A DNA stretch of 8,911 bases from Candidatus Nanohalarchaeota archaeon (GTDB lineage: Archaea; EX4484-52), in contig DAOVUW010000031.1 in the NCBI GenBank assembly GCA_030632385.1, positions 1-8,911 on the forward strand, written 5' to 3'. The translations under genes and the position numbers were made by a program. A model generated the notes under the pieces. It was not told where the DNA came from, did no database searches, and saw only the letters and a list, made by a program, of their open reading frames with translations. Position 1 is the first letter of the stretch. Each line of letters opens with the position of its first letter. Below are positions 1 to 5,917 of this stretch, piece after piece.

Positions 1-74
1 CCTTTAATAATTATATCACAATCTTCTGCTTTTGCCTCAACATCTTCTGGTAGCAGTATTTTTTTTTCTATCAT
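1..74 (-). CDS. rpl6: Ribosomal protein uL6 (L6), N-terminal fragment running off the left edge
   Basis: The first 24 codons are visible, reading MIEKKILLPEDVEAKAEDCD then IIIK, and the next codon is cut by the window edge. The pattern of a short lead, a charged 'I-P-E-[DG]-V' stretch and then alternating hydrophobic residues with a final K-G is the usual start of archaeal uL6 (large-subunit protein near the sarcin-ricin loop). The call is strengthened by position, because uL6 directly follows uS8 in the archaeal spc-type ribosomal operon. The start is 13 nt after the uS8 stop. An AGGTTAT sequence lies just upstream, a near match to the archaeal Shine-Dalgarno AGGTGAT. A run of nine A residues (on the coding strand) covers codons 3-6. 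The identification rests on a short fragment plus synteny. Confidence 0.8.
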   Translation of the reverse strand, partial: MIEKKILLPEDVEAKAEDCDIIIK

Positions 75-87
75 AATAACCTAACAA

Positions 88-510
88 TCAATAAACCAAG
101 CCGATTAAAACACCGCCTTCTTTACCTTTCACTTCCTTGTGTGAAAAGACACCTTTGGGTGTTGAAACAATAAGATGACCTACATCTACAGCAGGAAGAT
201 ATTGTTTTTCGTATTTTATATAATCTCCTTTTTTGATAGGCAATCTTGGCTTTATTACTTTGCACCTATTTATAGCCCCATTGAGTTTTATATTAAATGA
301 GCGATTATTATATGTTTTTTCTTCTTCTATTTCAGAAATATATTTGTTTTTTTTCATAATCTCTAAAACATGTCTTATTAAATTAGAACCATGAATTATA
401 GATATTTCTTTTTTGCCTGCTTTTTCTGCATTGTCTATTATTGAAAAGCAATCTGCCATTGAATCATGCATCATAAGAAAAAGTGTATGTTTCTTTTTTA
501 AATCTTTCAT
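88..510 (-). CDS. rps8: 30S ribosomal protein uS8 (S8), archaeal type
   Basis: This is small-subunit protein uS8, a primary 16S rRNA binder at the central domain. The 140-residue product matches the archaeal family along its length: MADCFSIIDNAEKAGKKE (residues 18-35), the central KVIKPRLPIKKG segment (84-95), an EKQYLPA motif (101-107), and the conserved C-terminal STPKGVFSHKE (116-126) followed by GGVLIGLVY. Archaeal uS8 is normally about 130 residues. Here the N-terminus is about 12 residues longer, and M13/M14 (codons at 474 and 471) would give the usual length. The ATG at 510 is preferred because it overlaps the upstream stop codon as ATGA, suggesting translational coupling, and no Shine-Dalgarno precedes M13/M14. 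It is followed after 13 nt by uL6, as in the archaeal spc operon. The gene expected upstream, uS14, is replaced here by a zinc-ribbon gene. Confidence 0.93.
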   Translation of the reverse strand: MKDLKKKHTLFLMMHDSMADCFSIIDNAEKAGKKEISIIHGSNLIRHVLEIMKKNKYISEIEEEKTYNNRSFNIKLNGAINRCKVIKPRLPIKKGDYIKYEKQYLPAVDVGHLIVSTPKGVFSHKEVKGKEGGVLIGLVY

Positions 511-1025
511 TTACGTCTCAAGGTAAATTCTCGTTCAATTAAGTATTTTTTTATGAGATTATTTAAATCAAGCAGAATTTTTTTTTGATTATCGCCCATG
601 CACCATAAATTTATCTTTAATATCATATAATCAGGGTTCGTAAGTTCAATAGAACCATGCCTTGCTTTGTTTTTCAAAACATTATATCTTCCAAGCATTG
701 ATTTTGGAACATGAAGATAATCTATTTCTTTTGAAACAAGAATCTCTTTTGATTCTTCTTTACGAGGTCCTGTTGCTTTGTGCAAATCGGCATATTTTCT
801 ATCAGGGGTGCTGTAAACAGCATGCGGTTTTTGGTCTGAAGAAAAAAGATCCTTGGATTCTGTTTTTCTCTTTTGCTCTTTTACATAAAGATTATAACTG
901 TAACTCGACATCTTTGTGTCCTTAATTTTAATTCTCCTTCTGCAACCGGGACATATTTCTATAGTTTTTCCCAAATCCCACATAAACTTTACATTGCAGA
1001 AAATACACATCACTTTTATTTTCAT
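507..1025 (-). CDS. Zinc-ribbon protein of unknown function at the head of the uS8-uL6 operon
   Basis: I do not recognise this 172-residue protein. Its N-terminus has two CxxC pairs, C7/C10 and C25/C28, in a C-x2-C-x14-C-x2-C arrangement that should bind one zinc ion as a zinc ribbon. It is followed by a basic stretch (RRRIKIKD). Residues 40-100 are polar, lysine-rich and probably flexible. The C-terminal part (about 101-172) is more compact, with alternating hydrophobic residues around 132-141 and a likely helix at 148-165. There is no signal peptide or membrane segment, so it is presumably cytoplasmic. The stop overlaps the uS8 start by 4 nt, and a TATA box centred about 24 nt before the ATG would give a leaderless mRNA, so it opens the ribosomal operon. 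A ribosome-associated or RNA-binding role is inferred from location and basic charge only. Confidence 0.72.
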   Translation of the reverse strand: MKIKVMCIFCNVKFMWDLGKTIEICPGCRRRIKIKDTKMSSYSYNLYVKEQKRKTESKDLFSSDQKPHAVYSTPDRKYADLHKATGPRKEESKEILVSKEIDYLHVPKSMLGRYNVLKNKARHGSIELTNPDYMILKINLWCMGDNQKKILLDLNNLIKKYLIEREFTLRRK

Positions 1026-1044
1026 AATAACTATTTGTGGTTAA

Positions 1045-1053
1045 ATATATAAA
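1045..1053 (-). promoter_or_regulatory. TATA box for the zinc-ribbon/uS8/uL6 operon
   Basis: On the minus strand the sequence reads TTTATATAT, preceded by a purine-rich CCGAAATC that could serve as a BRE. Its centre lies about 24 nt before the ATG at 1025. Archaeal transcription starts about 25 nt downstream of TATA, so the mRNA would start at or next to the start codon. This separates the ribosomal unit from trpS, although read-through from trpS is not excluded because no T-tract follows its stop codon. Confidence 0.6.
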
Positions 1054-1074
1054 TAGATTTCGGCTTTTACACTA

Positions 1075-2196
1075 TTAATCAGTTAAAATAAATTCGCTTA
1101 ATTTTGCTTTTGCCAATTGTCTTTTTTTCTGGTGCTCCTGAAGGAAATTGTTAATCTTTTGAACGAGTTGTTTTTTGCAATCCTTACATCTAATCTGACC
1201 TTTTTTGCACAGATGTCTCATCTCTTCTATCCTTTCGTCGTCCTCTTCAAAGAGAAAGTGATTGTATTTATATATGTTGCAGATATCTGGATTTCCTCCT
1301 TCTTTCTGCTGTTTTTCTATCGTCTCTCTTCCTCCTGTAAATGCAGAATTGATCTTTTTTTCAACCTCTTTTTTGGAATCTGTTGTAAATATAGCAGAAT
1401 TCACATCGCTTGCGCTCATCTTTCCTCCTTTGGCAAGACCGGGGAAAAATATATTCTGTATTGATGCAGGCTTGTAATAGCCTAATTTTGGCAAAATATC
1501 TCTTGCGACCCGAAAATGGGGATCTTGATCTATGCCGTGAGGAATCAGACAATAAATATTCCGACCTGCTTTTACTGAAGGCAGGAATGCCGGAACTGTC
1601 TGCATTGATGTGTAGAATATCTGTCCTGTATTTGTTTCATTAGTAAATCCAAACACTGCTTTGGTTGTCGAGAAAGTAAGTTTCTTTGCTACTCTCAATG
1701 CCTGAGGGTATAATGTTTTGGCATATTGAGTATTTGTAAATATATGTGTCTTCTTTGGATCAAAACCCAGTGCAATAACATCTAAAGCATTTTCATAAGC
1801 AAATCCTGTTGCTTCTTCCAGTGTCAAATTTTCCTTAAAGAGAAATTTTTCGTCGTCAGTCATCTGAAAATAAAGCTCTAAATCATATTTATCCTGAAGC
1901 CATTTTGCTAATATCCATGGAATCAAATGCCCTATATGAGTGTTTCCTGATGGTCCTCTTCCCGTATATAAAAAAAAGCTATCTCCTTTGGCATAACTAT
2001 TCAAGACGACATCCAAATCTCTATGTGCAATGAAGAGACCTCTTTTTAAGAACAAATGCAATTCTCCTGTTTGTTTTTTTATCTTCTCAAGCAGTTTATC
2101 ATCTATCTTTGAAAGCCCGAAATTCTTTATTAATTTATTGTAGTTTACATCTCCACTCACATCCCATGGAGTTACAGTAAAATTGTCTTTACTCAT
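1075..2196 (-). CDS. trpS: Tryptophanyl-tRNA synthetase, archaeal/eukaryal type
   Basis: This class Ic synthetase charges tRNA-Trp with tryptophan using ATP in the cytoplasm. The 373-residue protein carries the class I signature GPSGNTHIGH (residues 81-90, HIGH-type motif 87-90) and the KMSAS loop GGKMSAS (257-263). It also has features of the archaeal/eukaryal branch rather than the bacterial one: an N-terminal VTPWDV segment (7-12) followed by a long N-terminal extension, the tryptophan-pocket region around FQMTDDEKF (110-118), and FTGGRETIEKQ (286-296) followed by GGNPDI. The length is normal for archaeal TrpRS and no key residue is missing. The C-terminal region has three cysteines (C330, C337, C340) in a basic CKDCKK context. 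It stands alone with its own divergent promoter. The start at 2196 is supported by a TATA box at the leaderless distance. Confidence 0.96.
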   Translation of the reverse strand: MSKDNFTVTPWDVSGDVNYNKLIKNFGLSKIDDKLLEKIKKQTGELHLFLKRGLFIAHRDLDVVLNSYAKGDSFFLYTGRGPSGNTHIGHLIPWILAKWLQDKYDLELYFQMTDDEKFLFKENLTLEEATGFAYENALDVIALGFDPKKTHIFTNTQYAKTLYPQALRVAKKLTFSTTKAVFGFTNETNTGQIFYTSMQTVPAFLPSVKAGRNIYCLIPHGIDQDPHFRVARDILPKLGYYKPASIQNIFFPGLAKGGKMSASDVNSAIFTTDSKKEVEKKINSAFTGGRETIEKQQKEGGNPDICNIYKYNHFLFEEDDERIEEMRHLCKKGQIRCKDCKKQLVQKINNFLQEHQKKRQLAKAKLSEFILTD

Positions 2197-2220
2197 ACTG
2201 ATAAAGATTAACAGAAAACT

Positions 2221-2229
2221 TTATATAAA
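2221..2229 (-). promoter_or_regulatory. TATA box for trpS
   Basis: The minus strand reads TTTTATATAAAG across this site, centred about 29 nt upstream of the trpS ATG at 2196, which predicts a leaderless or very short-leader mRNA. It is half of a compact divergent promoter region (2197-2286) whose other half drives the plus-strand lipoprotein-like gene. Confidence 0.65.
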
Positions 2230-2257
2230 ATCCTTTAATTATCTGAAAATAGTAACT

Positions 2258-2265
2258 TTTATATA
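2258..2265 (+). promoter_or_regulatory. TATA box for the TPM-domain protein/DUF4013 operon
   Basis: The sequence TTTATATA is preceded by AGTAAC and centred about 25 nt upstream of the ATG at 2287, so transcription would start close to the start codon. No Shine-Dalgarno is seen before that ATG, which fits leaderless translation. Confidence 0.62.
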
Positions 2266-2286
2266 CCTTTAATTATATATATCCAA

Positions 2287-3444
2287 ATGGTATTAAAAAT
2301 AAACAGAAATGCAATTATCTGCTTTTTATTGATTACAATAATTTTTACAGGTGGATGCGTAAATATAGATGTAGAACAAAAACTCAAAAGAAATGGTCAT
2401 TATGATATGGCTTTGACAATAAGCACAAGTCAGGAATATAAAATGATCCTAAGCACGCTAAAAGAAGGATTTGTAGTTAATGATTCTGTGAAGGATAAAT
2501 TCATATACAGTGAAACAGATACATCCATAACATATTCATTCAAAGATTTAGACCCAGCAAAAGATAAAGTATTATTCAAACCTATAGAAGAAAAAGATGA
2601 TGATGAAAATGATATGTTTGGTCAAACATCAGAAGGTCCGGATTCTTCCTTTTTAGACCCGAAAAATTATGAATTTACAAAAGAATTCAAATTCCCTTAT
2701 TACGAATACACTTACAAAATAAAGGTTAGTCCCGAACCTAAAGAAGATAAAAAGAAAATTGAAATATTAACAACTGAAGAATATATTTTAGACAATGCAA
2801 ATCTTTTGGATATGGACACAAAAAACCAAATTATGCAGAACATCAACAATATATACAAAGATGATTTAATTGAAGTTATAATTGCTACAGAAGAAGAAAT
2901 GGACTCAATGGATTTTTTTTCATATAAATATGATTTGACTGGAGATTTTGACTTTAAAAATAAGAACGGAAAATATATAATAATTTTTGCATCAAAAAAC
3001 GATCGTAGTGTCTGCAAAGTTGAGTCAAACATATACACTGATTCAGAAATATCCTCCATAATCAGAACTATAAGTTCTGATTTTTCTAAAAATTGCAAAG
3101 ATGATTACAATAGCCAAATACTAGATGTTACAACTCAATTAGATGCTTTTTTCAAAGAACACAAATTTGAATCAACGTCTGATCTGCAGATGGAAGATGC
3201 TCTTGGAGACTTATTTAAGATAGGCTATACTGTAGAAGTCTTTGGTGAAATCATAGATACAAACGGACTAGAAATGGAAGATAATAAAGTAAAATTTGAT
3301 ATAAGTCTAACAAACGAAGAGGAATATACTGTAACTTTTAGGGATTTCTTTTTAGCAGCAATACTGGGTTCTTATTATTGGGTATATTTATGTATTATTG
3401 CATTGCTTATAATAGGTATATTAATAAAGATAAGAAAACAATAA
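2287..3444 (+). CDS. Membrane-anchored envelope protein with LppM-like halves around a TPM domain
   Basis: The 385-residue product is extracytoplasmic. It has a hydrophobic signal (residues 9-21) ending in TGGC, with C24 as a possible lipidation site; the -3 residue is T rather than the usual L/V/I, so the lipobox is imperfect. A C-terminal membrane segment (about 363-382) is followed by a basic tail KIRKQ. Residues 24-100 resemble the LppM-type N-terminal strand pattern (VNIDVEQKLKRNGHYDMAL), and 311-350 resemble the end of that domain (NGLEMEDNKVKFDISL, then EEYTVTF). Between them, residues about 165-292 look like a TPM domain (YgcG/Psb32 family): ILDNANLLD, a helix, then IEVIIAT, GKYIIIFAS, and a closing helix with a DDYNSQI segment. 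An acidic linker lies at 101-122. The domain calls are from memory of family patterns. A role in envelope maintenance is inference. Confidence 0.7.
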   Translation: MVLKINRNAIICFLLITIIFTGGCVNIDVEQKLKRNGHYDMALTISTSQEYKMILSTLKEGFVVNDSVKDKFIYSETDTSITYSFKDLDPAKDKVLFKPIEEKDDDENDMFGQTSEGPDSSFLDPKNYEFTKEFKFPYYEYTYKIKVSPEPKEDKKKIEILTTEEYILDNANLLDMDTKNQIMQNINNIYKDDLIEVIIATEEEMDSMDFFSYKYDLTGDFDFKNKNGKYIIIFASKNDRSVCKVESNIYTDSEISSIIRTISSDFSKNCKDDYNSQILDVTTQLDAFFKEHKFESTSDLQMEDALGDLFKIGYTVEVFGEIIDTNGLEMEDNKVKFDISLTNEEEYTVTFRDFFLAAILGSYYWVYLCIIALLIIGILIKIRKQ

Positions 3445-3460
3445 TGATAATAATAAATAT

Positions 3461-3464
3461 GGTG
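3461..3464 (+). promoter_or_regulatory. Shine-Dalgarno for the DUF4013 gene
   Basis: GGTG lies 5 nt before the ATG at 3470 and pairs with the archaeal 16S 3' end (CACCUCC). It sits in the 25-nt gap after the upstream stop codon, supporting translation from a shared operon mRNA and fixing the start. Confidence 0.7.
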
Positions 3465-3469
3465 TAAAT

Positions 3470-4096
3470 ATGGTAGATTATGAAAATGCATTAAAAAGAC
3501 CGTTTCAGGACATTAAAAAACTTCTCATAGGGAGTATATTGGCCATCATACCAATTGTTAATTTTATGTATGTGGGCTATGTTGCAAAGACTGCAAAAAA
3601 TACATTGACTAAAAACAATGATATGCCTGAATGGGAAGCATGGGGAGACCTATTTATGAAAGGTCTTACAATTGTGATAATTGGAATTCTTTATGCAATT
3701 CCTGCAGGACTTTTCCTTTTTGCAGGCATAGGAACAATAATATTAACAGCAATCGCAAGTAAAGGCGCAATTGGTATTGGTTCAATAATAGCTAGTGGAG
3801 GAATCGTACTTATACTTGGAGTTTTGCTTCTCGTATTTACATGGTTTTTTGTTCCAATGGCAGTTATGAGATATGTTGATAAAGAAAGTATGAAAGAAGC
3901 TTTTGCTTTTGGAAAAATAGCCAAAAAAGCATTTACTGGAAACTACATCATTGCATGGATTTTAATGACTATTTATTCAGTTGTGATTTCAGCAGTACTT
4001 TTAATAATTCCTATTGTTGGTACGGCGATAGCGACATTTATTTCAGGGATAACCACAATGACGGTTTTTGCTGAAGTCTATAATGAAGAGGAATAA
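3470..4096 (+). CDS. DUF4013 family polytopic membrane protein
   Basis: The 208-residue protein is largely hydrophobic. Likely membrane segments lie at about residues 18-37, 64-96, 104-130 and 156-200; the second and last are long enough to be hairpins, so the exact count is uncertain. The family motif is the loop between the first two segments, MPEWEAWGDLFMKGL (52-66), which matches the 'LPEW-DWG-LF--GLK' signature of DUF4013. An upstream YVAKTAKNTL (37-46) is also typical. The function of DUF4013 proteins is not known. The gene follows the TPM-domain protein by 25 nt with its own Shine-Dalgarno, so the two are probably co-transcribed and may act together at the cell envelope. It ends before a T-rich terminator. 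Confidence 0.85.
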   Translation: MVDYENALKRPFQDIKKLLIGSILAIIPIVNFMYVGYVAKTAKNTLTKNNDMPEWEAWGDLFMKGLTIVIIGILYAIPAGLFLFAGIGTIILTAIASKGAIGIGSIIASGGIVLILGVLLLVFTWFFVPMAVMRYVDKESMKEAFAFGKIAKKAFTGNYIIAWILMTIYSVVISAVLLIIPIVGTAIATFISGITTMTVFAEVYNEEE

Positions 4097-4104
4097 TACC
4101 GACT

Positions 4105-4122
4105 CTTTTTTTCTTTTTTTTT
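4105..4122 (+). terminator. Oligo-T terminator after the DUF4013 gene
   Basis: Just after the stop codon at 4094-4096 there is a T-tract (eight T, one C, nine T). Oligo-T stretches without a hairpin are sufficient archaeal terminators. It lies in the 52-bp convergent gap before the LURP-one-related gene on the other strand. Confidence 0.6.
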
Positions 4123-4148
4123 AATCATTATATTAAAAACTAAAATAC

Positions 4149-4730
4149 TTATCTCTGTCTTCCTTCAATACCAGCTAAAAGGATTCCTGCTGCTATCAAA
4201 AGTCGTCTGTCTACATTAGAATTATCGTCTATTGTCAATATGTATTTGAGTATAAATGGGTTGAACTCCTGCTCAATTTTAGCAATTGTCCTGTTGTTTG
4301 CTGTAATAACATAGTTTTGTGGAATCAACTTAATGAATCTGCTCAGAAGCGCTCCACCCATGCTTTCCTCACTCATTTTTCCCATTTCGTGTCCGCCATT
4401 TGAAAGAAAAGTCCATTCATCCTTTAGAAATGATTTCAGACCTTCTCTTTTTATTGAACCGACTGGCTCTCCCGTAGTTGCATCTCTTACATTGTAAGTC
4501 GCACTGATGTCGAAAATCTGCGGAGTTTTTATTGTCAAAAGCTCGCGACTCTGGCTTTCATCTGAATAAATCCTGAAATCTTCTTTCAGCTTAAATGCTT
4601 TTTTCTCTGAATAAAAAACAACATTCCCTGCCTCATCATAGACATGAAAAGCCCCACCAAAGATTTTAAAAAATTTTTTTCTGAAAAAATATTTCCTATG
4701 AGCAAATGCACTGTTGATATCTGTTTCCAT
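4149..4730 (-). CDS. LURP-one-related / scramblase-like (YxjI, LOR) protein
   Basis: The 193-residue protein fits the LURP-one-related family, whose members share the tubby-like beta-barrel fold and are distantly related to phospholipid scramblases. Visible hallmarks are the start YFFRKKFFKIFGGAFHVYDE (residues 14-33), FYSEKKAFKLKEDFRIY (39-55), a beta-rich middle with IKREGLKSFLKDEW (93-106), the late segment TIAKIEQEF (148-156), and ILTIDDN (164-170). The C-terminal hydrophobic helix (about 177-189, LLIAAGILLAGIE) is the buried helix of the barrel, not a convincing membrane anchor. Length is typical. The biochemical role of prokaryotic members is not established; membrane or lipid association is suggested by the superfamily only. 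It is a single gene with a leaderless promoter, divergent from the CoaD/CoaE-like fusion and convergent with the DUF4013 gene. Confidence 0.82.
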   Translation of the reverse strand: METDINSAFAHRKYFFRKKFFKIFGGAFHVYDEAGNVVFYSEKKAFKLKEDFRIYSDESQSRELLTIKTPQIFDISATYNVRDATTGEPVGSIKREGLKSFLKDEWTFLSNGGHEMGKMSEESMGGALLSRFIKLIPQNYVITANNRTIAKIEQEFNPFILKYILTIDDNSNVDRRLLIAAGILLAGIEGRQR

Positions 4731-4751
4731 TAATATGTAAAGTGACTAATA

Positions 4752-4759
4752 TTTATATA
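4752..4759 (-). promoter_or_regulatory. TATA box for the LURP-one-related gene
   Basis: The minus strand reads AAATATATAAATATT around this site. The centre is about 26 nt upstream of the ATG at 4730, and no Shine-Dalgarno is present, so a leaderless mRNA is expected. It shares the 106-bp divergent region with the promoter of the gene at 4837. Confidence 0.6.
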
Positions 4760-4805
4760 TTTATTATTCTTCGTATTTCCTGTCAGAGTAAAAAAAATAA
4801 ACAAA

Positions 4806-4816
4806 AATATATATAA
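4806..4816 (+). promoter_or_regulatory. TATA box for the CoaD/CoaE-like fusion gene
   Basis: AATATATATAA preceded by an A-rich stretch is centred about 26 nt before the ATG at 4837. The spacing predicts a leaderless transcript and supports that ATG as the start. Confidence 0.6.
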
Positions 4817-4836
4817 TTCTCTTAAAACTAATTCTT

Positions 4837-5883
4837 ATGGACTATAAAAAACAATTTGTCGCTGCACCAGGGTGTTTTAGCCCGCCTACAATCGGGCATC
4901 TTAATTACATAAAAGAAGCAAGCCAATGTTTTGAAGAAGTGAACATAGTCTGCTCAAGAAATATTCACAAAAAAAAATACTGGTTTAGCCAGGAAGAATG
5001 CGCTCAAATGTGGCATCACATGGATTTGCCGGAAAATGTCAGAATATACACCTTTGATGAAATCAAAAAAATGTTTTCAGTTCCATATAAAAATTTTATT
5101 GTTGTTAGGGGAATAAAAAACATAGATTGTTTGAGTCATGAAAAAACATCACTATTGACAAGCCTGGAAAAATTTGGCGTAGACAAATTTTTCTTTGTTT
5201 TTGCAAAAGAAGAATACAAAAATATTTCATCGGGTCTGCTGCGGAAAATGGCAGAAAATGTCGATTTGATTAATTTGAGCAATAAAACATGTCCTTTTGT
5301 AATTTCAAAATTGATTGAAAAAGCACTGGAAATAAATAAAATATTTATTGTTGCAGGAAGACCCGGCTCTGGAAAGACGAAAATAATAAAAGAGCTGTCA
5401 AAAAAATACCCCATAGAATCCATAGATATAGATTTGCTAGTAAAAGAATTGCATCATTTGGTAAAAAATCATTTCAAAACAGACGATGTCTTTTCGTTGG
5501 TGCAATCAAGACCGGATGATGTCGCGGATTTTCTTAAAATACCTCTGGTTGAAAAATTAGAGAAATGCATAAAAAAAATGAAAAAAGAAAATAAGCTCCA
5601 AAAAGAAACAATTTTGCTTATAGAATGCGCTTATGCCCTAAAATACGAATTATTCAAATATACCGGCGGCAGAACATTATATATTCATTCTGATAAAAAT
5701 AAACAAAGACTACTTGAAAGAAAAACACCGCAACATCTGGAATTTATAGACAAAGTTCCTGATTTTGAAGAAACGCAAAAAATATGCAAAAAATACAAAC
5801 TTGAGTTAAATATTATTGAAAATAATAATGAATTAAAAGAAGAAGACTTGAGAAAAATTTATTCAAAAATCAGCAATGATTGA
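4837..5883 (+). CDS. Fusion of bacterial-type CoaD-like adenylyltransferase and CoaE-like P-loop kinase
   Basis: The 348-residue protein has two catalytic-looking domains. Residues 5-163 resemble bacterial phosphopantetheine adenylyltransferase (CoaD): the nucleotidyltransferase motif GCFSPPTIGH (12-21), KKYWFSQEE (46-54) matching 'KKPLFSLEER', VRGIKNIDCL (90-99) matching the RGLR loop, and ISSGLLRKM (130-138) matching ISSSLVRE. Residues 168-348 form a P-loop kinase: Walker A GRPGSGKT (174-181), IDID (196-199) matching the DAD motif of dephospho-CoA kinase, a strand-then-E ILLIECA (259-265), and a lid-like RLLERK (291-296). The inferred role is the last two steps of coenzyme A synthesis. Odd points: the usual Ser/Thr of G[ST]FDP is Cys13, the Asp is Ser15, the second Arg of RGLR is Lys94, and the CoaE PLLFE motif is not clear. 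The substrate could therefore differ. The fused architecture is clear; the exact reactions are not. Confidence 0.75.
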   Translation: MDYKKQFVAAPGCFSPPTIGHLNYIKEASQCFEEVNIVCSRNIHKKKYWFSQEECAQMWHHMDLPENVRIYTFDEIKKMFSVPYKNFIVVRGIKNIDCLSHEKTSLLTSLEKFGVDKFFFVFAKEEYKNISSGLLRKMAENVDLINLSNKTCPFVISKLIEKALEINKIFIVAGRPGSGKTKIIKELSKKYPIESIDIDLLVKELHHLVKNHFKTDDVFSLVQSRPDDVADFLKIPLVEKLEKCIKKMKKENKLQKETILLIECAYALKYELFKYTGGRTLYIHSDKNKQRLLERKTPQHLEFIDKVPDFEETQKICKKYKLELNIIENNNELKEEDLRKIYSKISND

Positions 5884-5891
5884 TATTTTTT
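5884..5891 (+). terminator. Weak T-tract after the CoaD/CoaE-like gene
   Basis: Immediately after the TGA stop there is TATTTTTT in a 34-bp convergent gap. It is short for an archaeal oligo-T terminator but is the only candidate before the opposing Lrp gene begins to overlap the transcript. Confidence 0.35.
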
Positions 5892-5917
5892 ACAGCAATT
5901 TTCAATATTATAGAACC

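Noticed and set aside
469..474. Internal start (M13/M14) for uS8
   Set aside because: It would give the usual family length, but no ribosome site precedes it, while the ATG at 510 is coupled to the upstream stop. It remains possible.
662..925. Plus-strand open frame opposite the zinc-ribbon gene
   Set aside because: It is antisense to a gene with strong zinc-ribbon motifs and operon coupling, has no promoter or ribosome site, and its product has no recognisable pattern.
942..1025. Zinc ribbon as a genuine uS14 ribosomal protein
   Set aside because: The cysteine spacing matches archaeal uS14, but the arginine-rich context of uS14 (R-x-C-x-x-C-G and the C-terminal FRE-A motif) is absent and the protein is far longer. 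It is kept as unknown.
1117..1643. Several open frames (both strands) inside trpS
   Set aside because: They overlap the conserved synthetase coding sequence, have low-complexity hydrophobic products, and lack start signals.
2712..3098. Minus-strand 128-codon frame within the TPM-domain gene
   Set aside because: It is a shadow of the AT-rich real gene on the other strand, with no TATA box or Shine-Dalgarno at its start.
5337..5883. C-terminal kinase half as the ribosylnicotinamide kinase of a NadR-type fusion
   Set aside because: The N-terminal half has CoaD-type RGxK/R and ISS motifs rather than NMN adenylyltransferase ones, and the IDID motif resembles dephospho-CoA kinase. It is not fully excluded.
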